Shown piece by piece: positions 1-6,287 of a stretch of 11,870 nucleotides of DNA. The number at the start of each line of letters is the position of its first letter. The stretch's first letter is position 1. A program made the translations under genes and the position numbers. Source of the stretch: an uncultured Lachnospiraceae bacterium (GTDB lineage: Bacteria; Bacillota; Clostridia; Lachnospirales; Lachnospiraceae); NCBI GenBank assembly GCA_947305345.1, contig CAMZDH010000008.1:1-11870 (forward strand). The letters run 5' to 3'. The notes beneath the pieces are model-generated. The model did not search any database, was not told the origin of the DNA, and saw nothing but the letters and a program-made list of their open reading frames with translations.

Positions 1-312
<312 letters not shown>

Positions 313-328
313 AGTTTAATTCAGGCCG

Positions 329-345
329 ATGAAGCTTAGCTTCAT
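329..345 (-). other. Short inverted repeat in the 16S leader
   Basis: A perfect 7-bp stem with a 3-nt loop (ATGAAGC, loop, GCTTCAT) lies 16 nt upstream of the estimated 16S 5' end. It could be part of the processing stalk region, but the matching strand 3' of 16S is outside the window, so pairing across 16S cannot be tested here. Confidence 0.4.
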
Positions 346-368
346 AACCTTTATTACTGTGTTTTTGG

Positions 369-388
369 GGACCGTCTTTCGACAGTCC
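369..388 (-). other. Leader hairpin with GNRA tetraloop upstream of 16S
   Basis: On the minus strand GGACTGTC-GAAA-GACGGTCC folds into an 8-bp stem, with one U-G wobble, closed by a GAAA tetraloop. It lies about 57 nt before the estimated 16S 5' end, inside the transcribed rRNA leader. It has no following T-run, so it is not an intrinsic terminator. It is probably a leader structure used in rRNA folding or processing, but that role is inferred. A second short inverted repeat (ATGAAGC-TTA-GCTTCAT, 329-345) sits between it and the 16S start. Confidence 0.55.
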
Positions 389-437
389 GTTCTGAATAAA
401 ATCTAATTGATAGAAATTTTCAGGGTTGGTTATACGA

Positions 438-451
438 TTCAATTATCAAGG
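438..451 (-). promoter_or_regulatory. Possible boxA-like antitermination element in the rRNA leader
   Basis: The minus strand reads CCTTGATAATTGAA, preceded by TTTTGCA. This resembles the CTTTGAAAACTGAA-type element seen in rRNA leaders of Firmicutes, where NusB/NusE bind for antitermination. It lies about 30 nt downstream of the predicted rrn start site, the expected place. The match is loose, and this is a recognition-based guess. Confidence 0.35.
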
Positions 452-488
452 TGCAAAACGGTCTCGCATTTTTGCGGCCATCTGTTGG

Positions 489-517
489 AGTATAACAAAG
501 AACCCGACTCTTGTCAA
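489..517 (-). promoter_or_regulatory. rRNA operon promoter (sigma-A type)
   Basis: The minus strand shows -35 TTGACA (512-517), a 17-bp spacer and -10 TATACT (489-494), one base from consensus. Upstream lies A-rich sequence (AAAAGGAGAAAAAG) at about -40 to -60 that could act as an UP element. The predicted start is near 482-483, giving a leader of about 170 nt before 16S. This strength and position fit an rRNA promoter. Transcription from the tRNA-Ser promoter farther upstream could also run into the operon, because no terminator is seen between them. Confidence 0.85.
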
Positions 518-561
518 GAACTTTTTCTCCTTTTGGAACTTGGTTTTTCACTCCGGTAGAG

Positions 562-650
562 CGGAGAAGGAGGGATTTGAACCCTCGCGCCGCTACAAAC
601 GGCCTACCCCCTTAGCAGGGGGGCCTCTTCAGCCACTTGAGTACTTCTCC
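562..650 (-). tRNA. tRNA-Ser (anticodon GCU)
   Basis: The minus strand folds into a complete class II tRNA of 89 nt. The acceptor stem is GGAGAAG/CTTCTCC with discriminator G at 562. The anticodon stem is CCCCC/GGGGG around loop CTGCTAA, with anticodon GCT at 614-616 reading AGC/AGU serine codons. A long variable arm with a GCCG/CGGC stem is typical of serine tRNAs. The T stem is GAGGG/CCCTC with loop TTCAAAT. No CCA is encoded; the bases after the discriminator are CTC, so the 3' CCA must be added by nucleotidyltransferase. It lies about 250 nt upstream of 16S in the same direction, with a consensus promoter in front and no obvious terminator behind, so it may be the first gene of the rRNA transcript. 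Confidence 0.97.
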
Positions 651-689
651 ATAAGTGACCGGAGCGCCGTTGCCGCAGTTCCGTAAAGA

Positions 690-712
690 ATGCACTGTCC
701 TCGACAGTGCAT
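690..712 (-). other. Perfect 10-bp hairpin at the tRNA-Ser transcript 5' end
   Basis: ATGCACTGTC (minus strand) is followed by a 3-nt loop GAG and the exact reverse complement GACAGTGCAT. The first base of the repeat coincides with the predicted transcription start of the adjacent promoter (about 711-712). The RNA would therefore begin with a blunt 10-bp hairpin, about 40 nt before the tRNA. No T-run follows, so it is not a simple terminator. It could be a 5' stabilising or processing element, or in DNA form an operator; the sequence cannot decide. Confidence 0.7.
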
Positions 713-717
713 CCATA

Positions 718-746
718 ATTATATAGGAAACGGCCCTTTTTGTCAA
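718..746 (-). promoter_or_regulatory. Consensus sigma-A promoter for tRNA-Ser
   Basis: The minus strand carries an exact consensus promoter: -35 TTGACA (741-746), a 17-bp spacer, and -10 TATAAT (718-723). The start is expected at about 711-712, right at the edge of the inverted repeat 690-712. A full consensus with optimal spacing predicts very high activity, as expected for a stable-RNA gene. Confidence 0.9.
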
Positions 747-831
747 CGCTTTTTTCCGCTTTTTCCCTTGTTTTACAAGGGTTTTCGCGCGCTACAAGAT
801 GTTGTATGGAATGCGTCTCCGAAGCCATAAA

Positions 832-864
832 TCTTCCGCCTGACCGAAAGCGGCCGGCGGCAGA
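832..864 (-). terminator. Probable terminator after acpP
   Basis: About 20 nt after the acpP stop codon the minus strand forms TCTGCCGCC-GGCCG-CTTT-CGGTC-A-GGCGGAAGA. This is a GC-rich stem of about 14 pairs with one G-A mismatch, one wobble and a bulged A, followed by a short TTTAT. On the plus strand the same stem is followed by TTTTT, so it could work in both directions. It separates the lipid-gene operon from the stable-RNA unit. Confidence 0.7.
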
Positions 865-884
865 TTTTTGCGTAAAACCGCGGA

Positions 885-1112
885 TTATTTCTCCAGCGAT
901 TCCAGAAACTTGACGACGTCCTCAACGGTCTCAAACGCCGCGAGCTGCTCGTCCGGAATCGTGACGCCGTATTCTTCTTCGATCGTCATCAAGAGCTGGA
1001 GAATGTCGAGCGAATCCGCACCGAGATCGTTCTTGATACGGGATTCTGGTTTGATCGCTGCCCCGTCGATCCGAAGCTGCTTCGCTAAGATTGCCTGTAC
1101 TTTTTCAAACAT
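885..1112 (-). CDS. acpP: Acyl carrier protein
   Basis: A 75-residue acidic protein with the typical acyl carrier fold. It carries the phosphopantetheine attachment motif GADSLD with the modified serine at residue 34, preceded by IKNDLGA and followed by the helix II sequence ILQLLMTIEEEYGV. The length is normal for bacterial AcpP. The 4'-phosphopantetheine arm carries growing acyl chains in type II fatty acid synthesis and donates them to PlsX for phospholipid synthesis, all in the cytosol. The start ATG is preceded by AAAGGGGAAAAAAC, a good ribosome-binding site. It is the last gene of the operon, 22 nt after the zinc-ribbon gene and a few genes downstream of plsX, which is its enzymatic partner. 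A GC-rich hairpin follows it. The assignment is secure; whether other ACPs exist in the genome cannot be seen. Confidence 0.96.
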   Translation of the reverse strand: MFEKVQAILAKQLRIDGAAIKPESRIKNDLGADSLDILQLLMTIEEEYGVTIPDEQLAAFETVEDVVKFLESLEK

Positions 1113-1134
1113 GTTTTTTCCCCTTTTTGTATGA

Positions 1135-1647
1135 TTATGGTTTGATCAGCCGGTTTCCGCATGCCGCGCAGAAATTCGACGTATAGAGATTTTCTTTACC
1201 GCACTGCGCGCAGAAGATCCGCCGCGGTGCCTGCTGAGGCTGCTGTACCGGCTGGGGCGCCCGATAAGGCTGCGGTTCCGGCTGAGGCGTCGGCTGCTGT
1301 ACCGGCTGCGGCGCCGGCTGGGCGGCGAGCCCTTTTTCCAGGTACTCGTAGATCAGCCGGATGTTGTTCTTATTCTTTCCGCCGTCCACCAGCTGCGTCG
1401 GCATCGCACATTCCGAATGGATCTTGACGTCCGTTCCCGTTGCCGTATATGTCAGCGTGATCGTGATGCGTTCCCCGTACGACAGGGCGCTCATGCCGTG
1501 GTGGATGCGGTACCAGACGCCCGTGTCCGTCGGATTCTCCGAACGGAAGATCAGGTTCAGTCCCGCATTTGCGATCCCGCGCACCTTCTCCTGAAAATAC
1601 GCCGGCGAAACCGCATAACTTCTCGTTTCCTCTGCGCTTCGTGCCAT
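1135..1647 (-). CDS. Zinc-ribbon protein with Pro/Gln-rich linker, unknown function
   Basis: A 170-residue protein in three parts. Residues about 8-107 form a small, probably beta-rich domain (strand-like GERITITLTYTATGTDVKIHSE, then GGKNKNNIRLIYEYLE), which I cannot name. Residues about 109-143 are a low-complexity linker of Pro and Gln (PQPVQQP occurs twice). Residues 146-163 are a zinc ribbon with CxxC pairs C146/C149 and C160/C163. No signal peptide or membrane segment is visible. The ATG at 1647 is the first possible start in this frame, since an in-frame TGA lies two codons upstream; it has no clear ribosome-binding site. The gene begins inside plsX, overlapping its 3' end by 91 nt in another reading frame, and ends 22 nt before acpP. 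A later start cannot be excluded, for example a GTG at the valine of QEKVRG. Its position between plsX and acpP hints at, but does not show, a role linked to lipid synthesis. Confidence 0.75.
   Translation of the reverse strand: MARSAEETRSYAVSPAYFQEKVRGIANAGLNLIFRSENPTDTGVWYRIHHGMSALSYGERITITLTYTATGTDVKIHSECAMPTQLVDGGKNKNNIRLIYEYLEKGLAAQPAPQPVQQPTPQPEPQPYRAPQPVQQPQQAPRRIFCAQCGKENLYTSNFCAACGNRLIKP
1238..1308 (-). repeat. Direct repeats encoding the Pro/Gln linker
   Basis: The 17-bp sequence GGCTGCTGTACCGGCTG occurs exactly at 1238-1254 and again at 1292-1308 on the plus strand. Degenerate versions lie between the two copies. On the coding strand each copy specifies PQPVQQP. The tract is likely to vary in length by slippage or recombination between strains. 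Confidence 0.75.
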
Positions 1648-2657
1648 GGTTCATTCGCAATGGCTGTCAATGCGTCTTCGATCCGTCCGTTCAGTTCCGT
1701 CTTCTCCATCCGGTACGCCTGCTCAATGCATTTGTACACCGCGACGGCCTTGCTGGAGCCGTGACCCTTGACCACGACCTTCGCCGTGCCGAGCAGCACG
1801 GATCCGCCGTAATTCTGATAGTTCATGAATTCCTTCTCTTCCATGAACATCTTTTTCATCAGCCCCGCGCCGATCTTGTAGATCGTCTTGGAGTAAATGT
1901 CCTTTTTCAGCTTTTTCAGAAGTTCCAATGCGGTGCCTTCGGTCGTCTTCACGAGCACGTTTCCGGAAAAGCCGTCGGCGACCACGAGATCGATGTCGCC
2001 GCTTAAGAGCTCCCTGGACTCCATGTTGCCGATAAAACGGATGCCGGGCGTGTTCTTTAAGAGCTGATACGCGTTTTTATGAAGGTCGTCGCCCTTTTCC
2101 TCTTCAACTCCGACGTTTAAGAGCGCGACGCGCGGGCTTTCGATCCCGTAGACGCATTCCAGGTAAAGGCTCGCCATGACCGCGTACTGCTGAATGTGGT
2201 CCGGCGTGATGTCCACGTTGGCGCCGGTGTCGCAGATGCCGACGATCCCGCCGGTCATCGTCGGAAGGATCGGACAGAACGCGGGCCGGATCACATTCTT
2301 AAGCCGCCCGATCCGAAGGAGCGCTGCCGAAACGAGCGCGCCGGTCGCTCCGAGGGAAACGAGCGCGTCCGCTTCATCCGTCCGGAGAAGCTTCACAGCC
2401 TTCATCATTGAGCTTTCCTTCTGTAGCCGGATCGCGTCCGTCGGCTTCATCGAGGTATCGATGACGTCCGGCGCGTGCACGATCGTGACGCGCGATGCGT
2501 CGAAGTCCTTTCCCGTGAGTTTTTCTTTCAGAATGGCTTCATCGCCCGTAAGGATCAGATGAAGATCCGTTAGTTCCGAGAGCGCCCGGACGGCGCCGTC
2601 GATGTTCGCGTCCGGGGAATGGTCCCCGCCGAAGCAGTCCAATACGACCTTGATCAT
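1557..2657 (-). CDS. plsX: Phosphate acyltransferase PlsX, with an unusual basic C-terminal tail
   Basis: PlsX catalyses reversible transfer between acyl-ACP and inorganic phosphate, giving acyl-phosphate for PlsY and so starting phosphatidic acid synthesis; it acts at the inner face of the membrane. The 366-residue product has the family features in order: an N-terminal VVLDCFGGDHSPD (residues 4-16), a SLGATGALVSAALL segment (101-114), DTGANVD (143-149), SPRVALLNVGVE (174-185), VVADGFSGNVLVKTTEG (225-241), and YGGSVLLG followed by KGHGSSKA (about 283-304). I chose the ATG at 2655-2657 because AGAAGGA lies 6-7 nt upstream. A GTG six codons earlier overlaps the previous gene's stop and has no such site. 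Recognisable PlsX sequence ends at about residue 336. The last 30 residues are an Arg-rich extension encoded in the region that overlaps the start of the zinc-ribbon gene. Confidence 0.95.
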   Translation of the reverse strand: MIKVVLDCFGGDHSPDANIDGAVRALSELTDLHLILTGDEAILKEKLTGKDFDASRVTIVHAPDVIDTSMKPTDAIRLQKESSMMKAVKLLRTDEADALVSLGATGALVSAALLRIGRLKNVIRPAFCPILPTMTGGIVGICDTGANVDITPDHIQQYAVMASLYLECVYGIESPRVALLNVGVEEEKGDDLHKNAYQLLKNTPGIRFIGNMESRELLSGDIDLVVADGFSGNVLVKTTEGTALELLKKLKKDIYSKTIYKIGAGLMKKMFMEEKEFMNYQNYGGSVLLGTAKVVVKGHGSSKAVAVYKCIEQAYRMEKTELNGRIEDALTAIANEPWHEAQRKREVMRFRRRIFRRRCAGSQMRD

Positions 2658-2671
2658 TACAGTTCCTTCTG

Positions 2672-3784
2672 TCACAGCTTTTTGACGTAGCTGCGGCGCT
2701 TTTTGTGTTCCACGGCGTCAAACCGTTTCCAGAGGTTCCGGATCGCCGCATTGTCCTCTAAGTTGAGATTCGTCTCCGCATGCTCGATCTTGTCGTCGTA
2801 AAGCATGTGCATGAGGCGTGCGGCAATGCAGACGCTGATGCCGCGGTTGAAGTATTCGGGCGCGACGCCGATCAGCCCGAAATCCAGCACCTTCGGGTGG
2901 CGGATCGCATGCAGGAGCTTCGGCAGCACCGTCGGATAGAGGTGTCCGCCCGTGCCGACGAGCGCTTCGCCAAGCGACGGGAAGCAGAGTCCGAGCGCGA
3001 CCAGCTCTTCCTTTTCATTCAGGATGACGCCGACGTATTTCAGCTGAATGATGAGCTTGAAATTGTCCAGCATCATCTTTTTCATGCCCTCGGTGAAGGG
3101 GACCGTGCCGTAGATCTTCTCGTAGGAGTCGTCTAAGAGCTTGAAAAACGCGTCCGCGTACTTTTTGATGAATTCCCGGACGTTCTTCGCCTCGCCCCAA
3201 TGCAGATGATAGCGCTCCATGATGAGCTCAGACATCTTGTCAAGCGACCAGTCATAGTCCGGCTTTAAACGGATCTGACTCTCAAACCAGTCGACTTCCT
3301 TCTTGTAGCCGAGCGCTTCGATGTGTTTCGGGTAATACGGATAGCTGTACTGCTCCTCGAAGGTCGAAAGCTGATCGAATCCATCGATCAAAAGCCCTTC
3401 CCGCTCCAGATCGGAAAAACCAAGCGGCCCGACGATCTCTTCCATCCCAAGACGCCGTCCCCACGCCTCCACCGCGTCAAACAATGCCCGGAACACCTCC
3501 GGGTCGTCGATCGCGTCGATCCTGGTGAAACGGATCCGCTTCTCGTGATCATTTGCGGCTTTCTGAAGGATGCCGGAGATCCGGCCGACCATCCTGCCAT
3601 CGCGGTACGCATTGTAATAGACGGTTTCGCAGGTGTCGTTATAGACATAGTCCTTCCGGAACAGCTTCTTTTCGTCTCCGTAGAGCGGCGGGACGAAATA
3701 CGGACAGTCCTTGTAAAGCTTCAGCGGAAAATCCAGGAATGCCTTCTGCAGCCGCTTCGTTGTTGCCTCCCTGATTTCTACCAT
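2672..3784 (-). CDS. GNAT-like acyltransferase, YghO-like family
   Basis: A 370-residue protein resembling the large GNAT-fold proteins typified by E. coli YghO. The N-terminal part carries a strand pair (YYNAYRDGRMVGRISGI, 56-72) and the family-like stretch GPLGFSDLEREGLLIDGFD (119-137). The C-terminal part holds the GNAT signatures: GVAPEYFNRGISVCI (306-320), corresponding to the acyl-CoA pyrophosphate-binding loop, and TNLNLEDNAAIRNLWKRF (338-355), corresponding to the last core strand and helix. No signal peptide or membrane helix is seen. Its substrate is not known to me. It lies 15 nt after the degV/fakB remnant and 14 nt before plsX, so it is surely co-transcribed with lipid genes. An acyl-transfer role, with acyl-CoA or acyl-ACP as donor, is reasonable inference only. 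The ribosome-binding site is a weak AGAAGAG close to the ATG. Confidence 0.8.
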   Translation of the reverse strand: MVEIREATTKRLQKAFLDFPLKLYKDCPYFVPPLYGDEKKLFRKDYVYNDTCETVYYNAYRDGRMVGRISGILQKAANDHEKRIRFTRIDAIDDPEVFRALFDAVEAWGRRLGMEEIVGPLGFSDLEREGLLIDGFDQLSTFEEQYSYPYYPKHIEALGYKKEVDWFESQIRLKPDYDWSLDKMSELIMERYHLHWGEAKNVREFIKKYADAFFKLLDDSYEKIYGTVPFTEGMKKMMLDNFKLIIQLKYVGVILNEKEELVALGLCFPSLGEALVGTGGHLYPTVLPKLLHAIRHPKVLDFGLIGVAPEYFNRGISVCIAARLMHMLYDDKIEHAETNLNLEDNAAIRNLWKRFDAVEHKKRRSYVKKL

Positions 3785-3799
3785 CTCTTCTCTTTTCCG

Positions 3800-4604
3800 T
3801 TATCTTTGGGTCGCGTGGAAGGTGACGCCGATGCCGTTCGGTCCGCAGTGCGAGCCGGCGGTCGGATTGACCTCGACAAATTCGATGTCGCATTCACCAA
3901 TGCGTTCTTTCAGCATTTCCGCAAACTGCTGTGCAAGCTCCAGGCTGTCGGAATGCCCGACCAGGATCCGGTGGTTCTTCACGTCGTCGCCGAGTTCCGC
4001 AACTTTGTCGACCAGCGCTTCCAGGGTCTTCTTCCGGCCCTTCGCTTTGCCGCAGGAGGTCATGCGGCCGTTCGCGTCCATGTAAATGATCGGACGGATG
4101 CCGATTAATGTCCCCATCATCGCGGAAAGCCCGCCGACGCGGCCGCTCCGGTGGAAGAACTTCAGGTCGTCCGCCATGAAATACATCGCGAAATGATCGA
4201 CCTCGGTCTACGCCCATTCTACGATCTCCTCCGCGGTCTTTCGCGTCGATCTCATAGAATTTCCGTTCCGGATACTTTTCCAGAAGCTCCTTGACGGCCT
4301 GGTCCATGAAGTCAAACGTGTTTGTCATCACGCGCGAAAAATGCACATAGAGAATGTCATTGCCCGCTTTGAAGTCCGGCTCGAAATAGTCGATGTACTT
4401 CTGTTTCGAGATCGCGCTCGTCGTCGGCAGAACGCCGCCGCGCAAACGCTCGTAAAACGCGTGACCGTCAAAGGTTTCGAAGTCCTCGTAGGGATGGACG
4501 AGCTCGCCCTCGATCGTGTAAGGCATGCTGATCAGCCGGTATCCGTACTTTTTGCAGATCTCCGGCGTCATGTCACAGTCTGTGTCCGTGAAAATTACGT
4601 ACAT
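3800..4604 (-). pseudogene. fakB: DegV/FakB fatty acid-binding protein, disrupted
   Basis: DegV-family FakB proteins bind a fatty acid and present its carboxylate to FakA for phosphorylation. The reading frame opens well: AAGGAGG then ATG at 4604. It encodes DegV residues 1-122, including FTDTDCDMTPE (5-15), LPTTSAISK (59-67) and HFSRVMTNTFDFMD (88-101). After EIDAK (codon ending at 4239) the DegV sequence jumps into another frame at AAGACCGCGGAG (KTAEEIVEWA). That frame has an in-frame TAG at 4208-4210 and then continues with the C-terminal half (MYFMADDLKFFHRSGR, GIRPIIYMD, VNPTAGSHCGPNGIG) to a stop at 3800-3802. Compared with remembered DegV proteins, about 20 residues (the AITLG...GK stretch) are missing at the junction. 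Two lesions within about 35 nt point to a deletion plus a nonsense change, unless this is an assembly fault. It lies 21 nt after fakA. Confidence 0.88.
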
Positions 4605-4625
4605 TTTTTCCTCCTTTTTCTTGTA

Positions 4626-6284
4626 TTATTCAAGGATCATAATATAGTCGTAGACCGGCTGGAGCCCTTCGATGAGAAAGACTTCCGCGTCCGGATATTC
4701 GTTTTCGACCCGCGTCTTCAACGCGTCCGCCTCGGCTTCTGAGGCCTCCGCGCCGCGGATTAAAAGGATGATGTCGTAGTCGGACGCGTCCAGTTTTTCG
4801 AGCAGCATCGCTGCCGCGCTCTCCCGGTCTTTGTCGTCCACGCGGATATCGTCGTTCGTAAAACCGATGTAATCCCCTTCGCGGACTTCGACGCCGTTCA
4901 TGAAACTGTTGCGCGTCGCCTTGGAGACAAAGCCCGTGACCGTGCTGTCGATCGCTTCTTCTGCTTCGGCAAGCACCTCTTCGACGGTCGGAAGCGCCGT
5001 ATTCATCGATGAAAGGACGCCGTAGCCCTCGCCGATCGTCCGCGTATTGAGGACGTAGACCGGAACGGCCTTAAACAGCCCCTGCGCCTGCTTCGCGGTC
5101 GCGACGACGTTGCTGTTGTTCGGCAGGACCAGAATGTGGTCCGCGTTCAGGTTCTTGAACGCGCGCAGGAAATCCTCCGCGCTCGGGTTCATGCTCTGGC
5201 CGCCCTCGATGACCTCGTCCGCGCCGAGCTCCTTGAACAGCTTTTTCAGACCTTCGCCGTTCGCGACCGTGACGATGCCGTATTTTTTATGGAATTTGAC
5301 CTTCGGCTGCGCGTCCTCGTCCTCATGACCGATCGTCTCGTTGTGCTGCAGGTTCATGTTCTCGATCTTCAGTTTCAGGAATTCGCCGTACTGCTGGCAG
5401 TGGCTCATCACGTCGCCGGGTTTCATCGTATGCACGTGCACCTTGACGATCGTTCCTTCGTTGAAGGCGACAACGGAGTTGCCGACGCTGTTCAGGTAGT
5501 CGGTCAGCGCGTTTAAGGAAAACGGGTGCTCCTCGCATTTCTTCGTCTGCAGGCGGAGCAGAAGCTCCGTGCAGTAGCCGTACGTCAGCTCGGAATCTTC
5601 GGTGAATGCGCTAAAGTCCGTGGGAGCGGCCGCGTTTTCGTTCTTCGCGATCGCCGCGGTCACTTCCTCCCCGTCCAGCGCTTTTTTCATGCCCTCGGCA
5701 ATGTAGACGAGACCCGCCGCGCCGGAATCGACGACGCCGGCCTCCTTTAAGACGTCCAAAAGCTCCGGCGTCCGGTCGAGAGACGCGTGAAGCTCGCGGA
5801 TGAAATCTTTGAAATAACTGTCCATCGTGCTCTCGTCCGACAGCTGAGCGTTCGCGTAACGCACGGAATCCCGATAGACGGAAAGAATCGTGCCGTCGAC
5901 GGGCTTCGACACCGCGCTGTACGCTTCCTCAATGCTGTCCTCGAACGCCTTGCCGATGACACGGACCGAGGCGCTCTCACTGCCGTTCAGGCCCTTTGAA
6001 ATGCCGGAGAAAATGCGGGACAGAATGACACCGGAATTGCCTCTCGCGCCGAGCAGCATCCCTGTCGCGATCTTCTCCGCGACGACGGACAGGTTCATTT
6101 CCTGGTCCGCCTCTGCTGCTTCCGTGCCCGCGCGGATCGTCAGAAACATGTTGTCGCCGGTATCTCCGTCCGGCACCGGAAACACATTCAGTTCATTGAC
6201 GACCGCCACGTTCCGGTACAGATTTGCCGCGCCGGACCGGACCATGCTCCGGTAAAGTTCGCCGTCGATTCTATCATTTTGCAT
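4626..6284 (-). CDS. fakA: Fatty acid kinase FakA (DAK2/YloV family)
   Basis: FakA phosphorylates a fatty acid held by FakB (DegV family) using ATP. The acyl-phosphate formed enters phospholipids through PlsY, or is passed to ACP by PlsX. The 552-residue length matches the family. An N-terminal DAK2 kinase domain (about 1-200) carries NVFPVPDGDTGDNM (33-46) with the Mg/ATP-binding aspartates D39, D41 and D44, then ARGNSGVILSR (80-90) and VVDSGAAGLVYIAEGM (184-199). The middle domain has C238 (GYC) and the HVH pair H283/H285, which correspond to the zinc ligands I recall in S. aureus FakA. The C-terminal part (about 330-552) is the DegV-like FakA domain. The start is supported by AGGAGA seven nt before the ATG; this site overlaps the stop region of the upstream gene, 3 nt away, suggesting coupled translation. 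Its expected partner gene immediately downstream is broken. Confidence 0.95.
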   Translation of the reverse strand: MQNDRIDGELYRSMVRSGAANLYRNVAVVNELNVFPVPDGDTGDNMFLTIRAGTEAAEADQEMNLSVVAEKIATGMLLGARGNSGVILSRIFSGISKGLNGSESASVRVIGKAFEDSIEEAYSAVSKPVDGTILSVYRDSVRYANAQLSDESTMDSYFKDFIRELHASLDRTPELLDVLKEAGVVDSGAAGLVYIAEGMKKALDGEEVTAAIAKNENAAAPTDFSAFTEDSELTYGYCTELLLRLQTKKCEEHPFSLNALTDYLNSVGNSVVAFNEGTIVKVHVHTMKPGDVMSHCQQYGEFLKLKIENMNLQHNETIGHEDEDAQPKVKFHKKYGIVTVANGEGLKKLFKELGADEVIEGGQSMNPSAEDFLRAFKNLNADHILVLPNNSNVVATAKQAQGLFKAVPVYVLNTRTIGEGYGVLSSMNTALPTVEEVLAEAEEAIDSTVTGFVSKATRNSFMNGVEVREGDYIGFTNDDIRVDDKDRESAAAMLLEKLDASDYDIILLIRGAEASEAEADALKTRVENEYPDAEVFLIEGLQPVYDYIMILE

Positions 6285-6287
6285 ATC

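Noticed and set aside
426..686. Plus-strand 86-codon open frame over the tRNA-Ser and rrn promoter
   Set aside because: It covers the tRNA and promoter on the other strand and has no protein-like features.
765..781. CCCTTGT-TTT-ACAAGGG hairpin followed by TTTT on the plus strand, resembling a terminator
   Set aside because: No plus-strand gene precedes it, the stem is only 7 bp, and the T-run is short; I cannot assign it a role.
793..806. TACAA-GATG-TTGTA inverted repeat upstream of the tRNA-Ser promoter
   Set aside because: Only 5-bp arms, easily explained by chance, and too far from the promoter to claim as an operator.
604..828. Minus-strand 74-codon open frame across the tRNA-Ser promoter and gene
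   Set aside because: It runs through the consensus promoter, the hairpin and the tRNA; no ribosome-binding site or recognisable protein.
2658..2675. GTG start for plsX at 2675, overlapping the GNAT stop
   Set aside because: The ATG at 2657 begins at the usual PlsX N-terminus and has AGAAGGA at proper spacing; the GTG adds residues not expected in the family.
3323..4108. Plus-strand open frame (261 codons) opposite the GNAT and degV genes
   Set aside because: Antisense shadow of two recognisable minus-strand coding regions; no domain or convincing ribosome-binding site.
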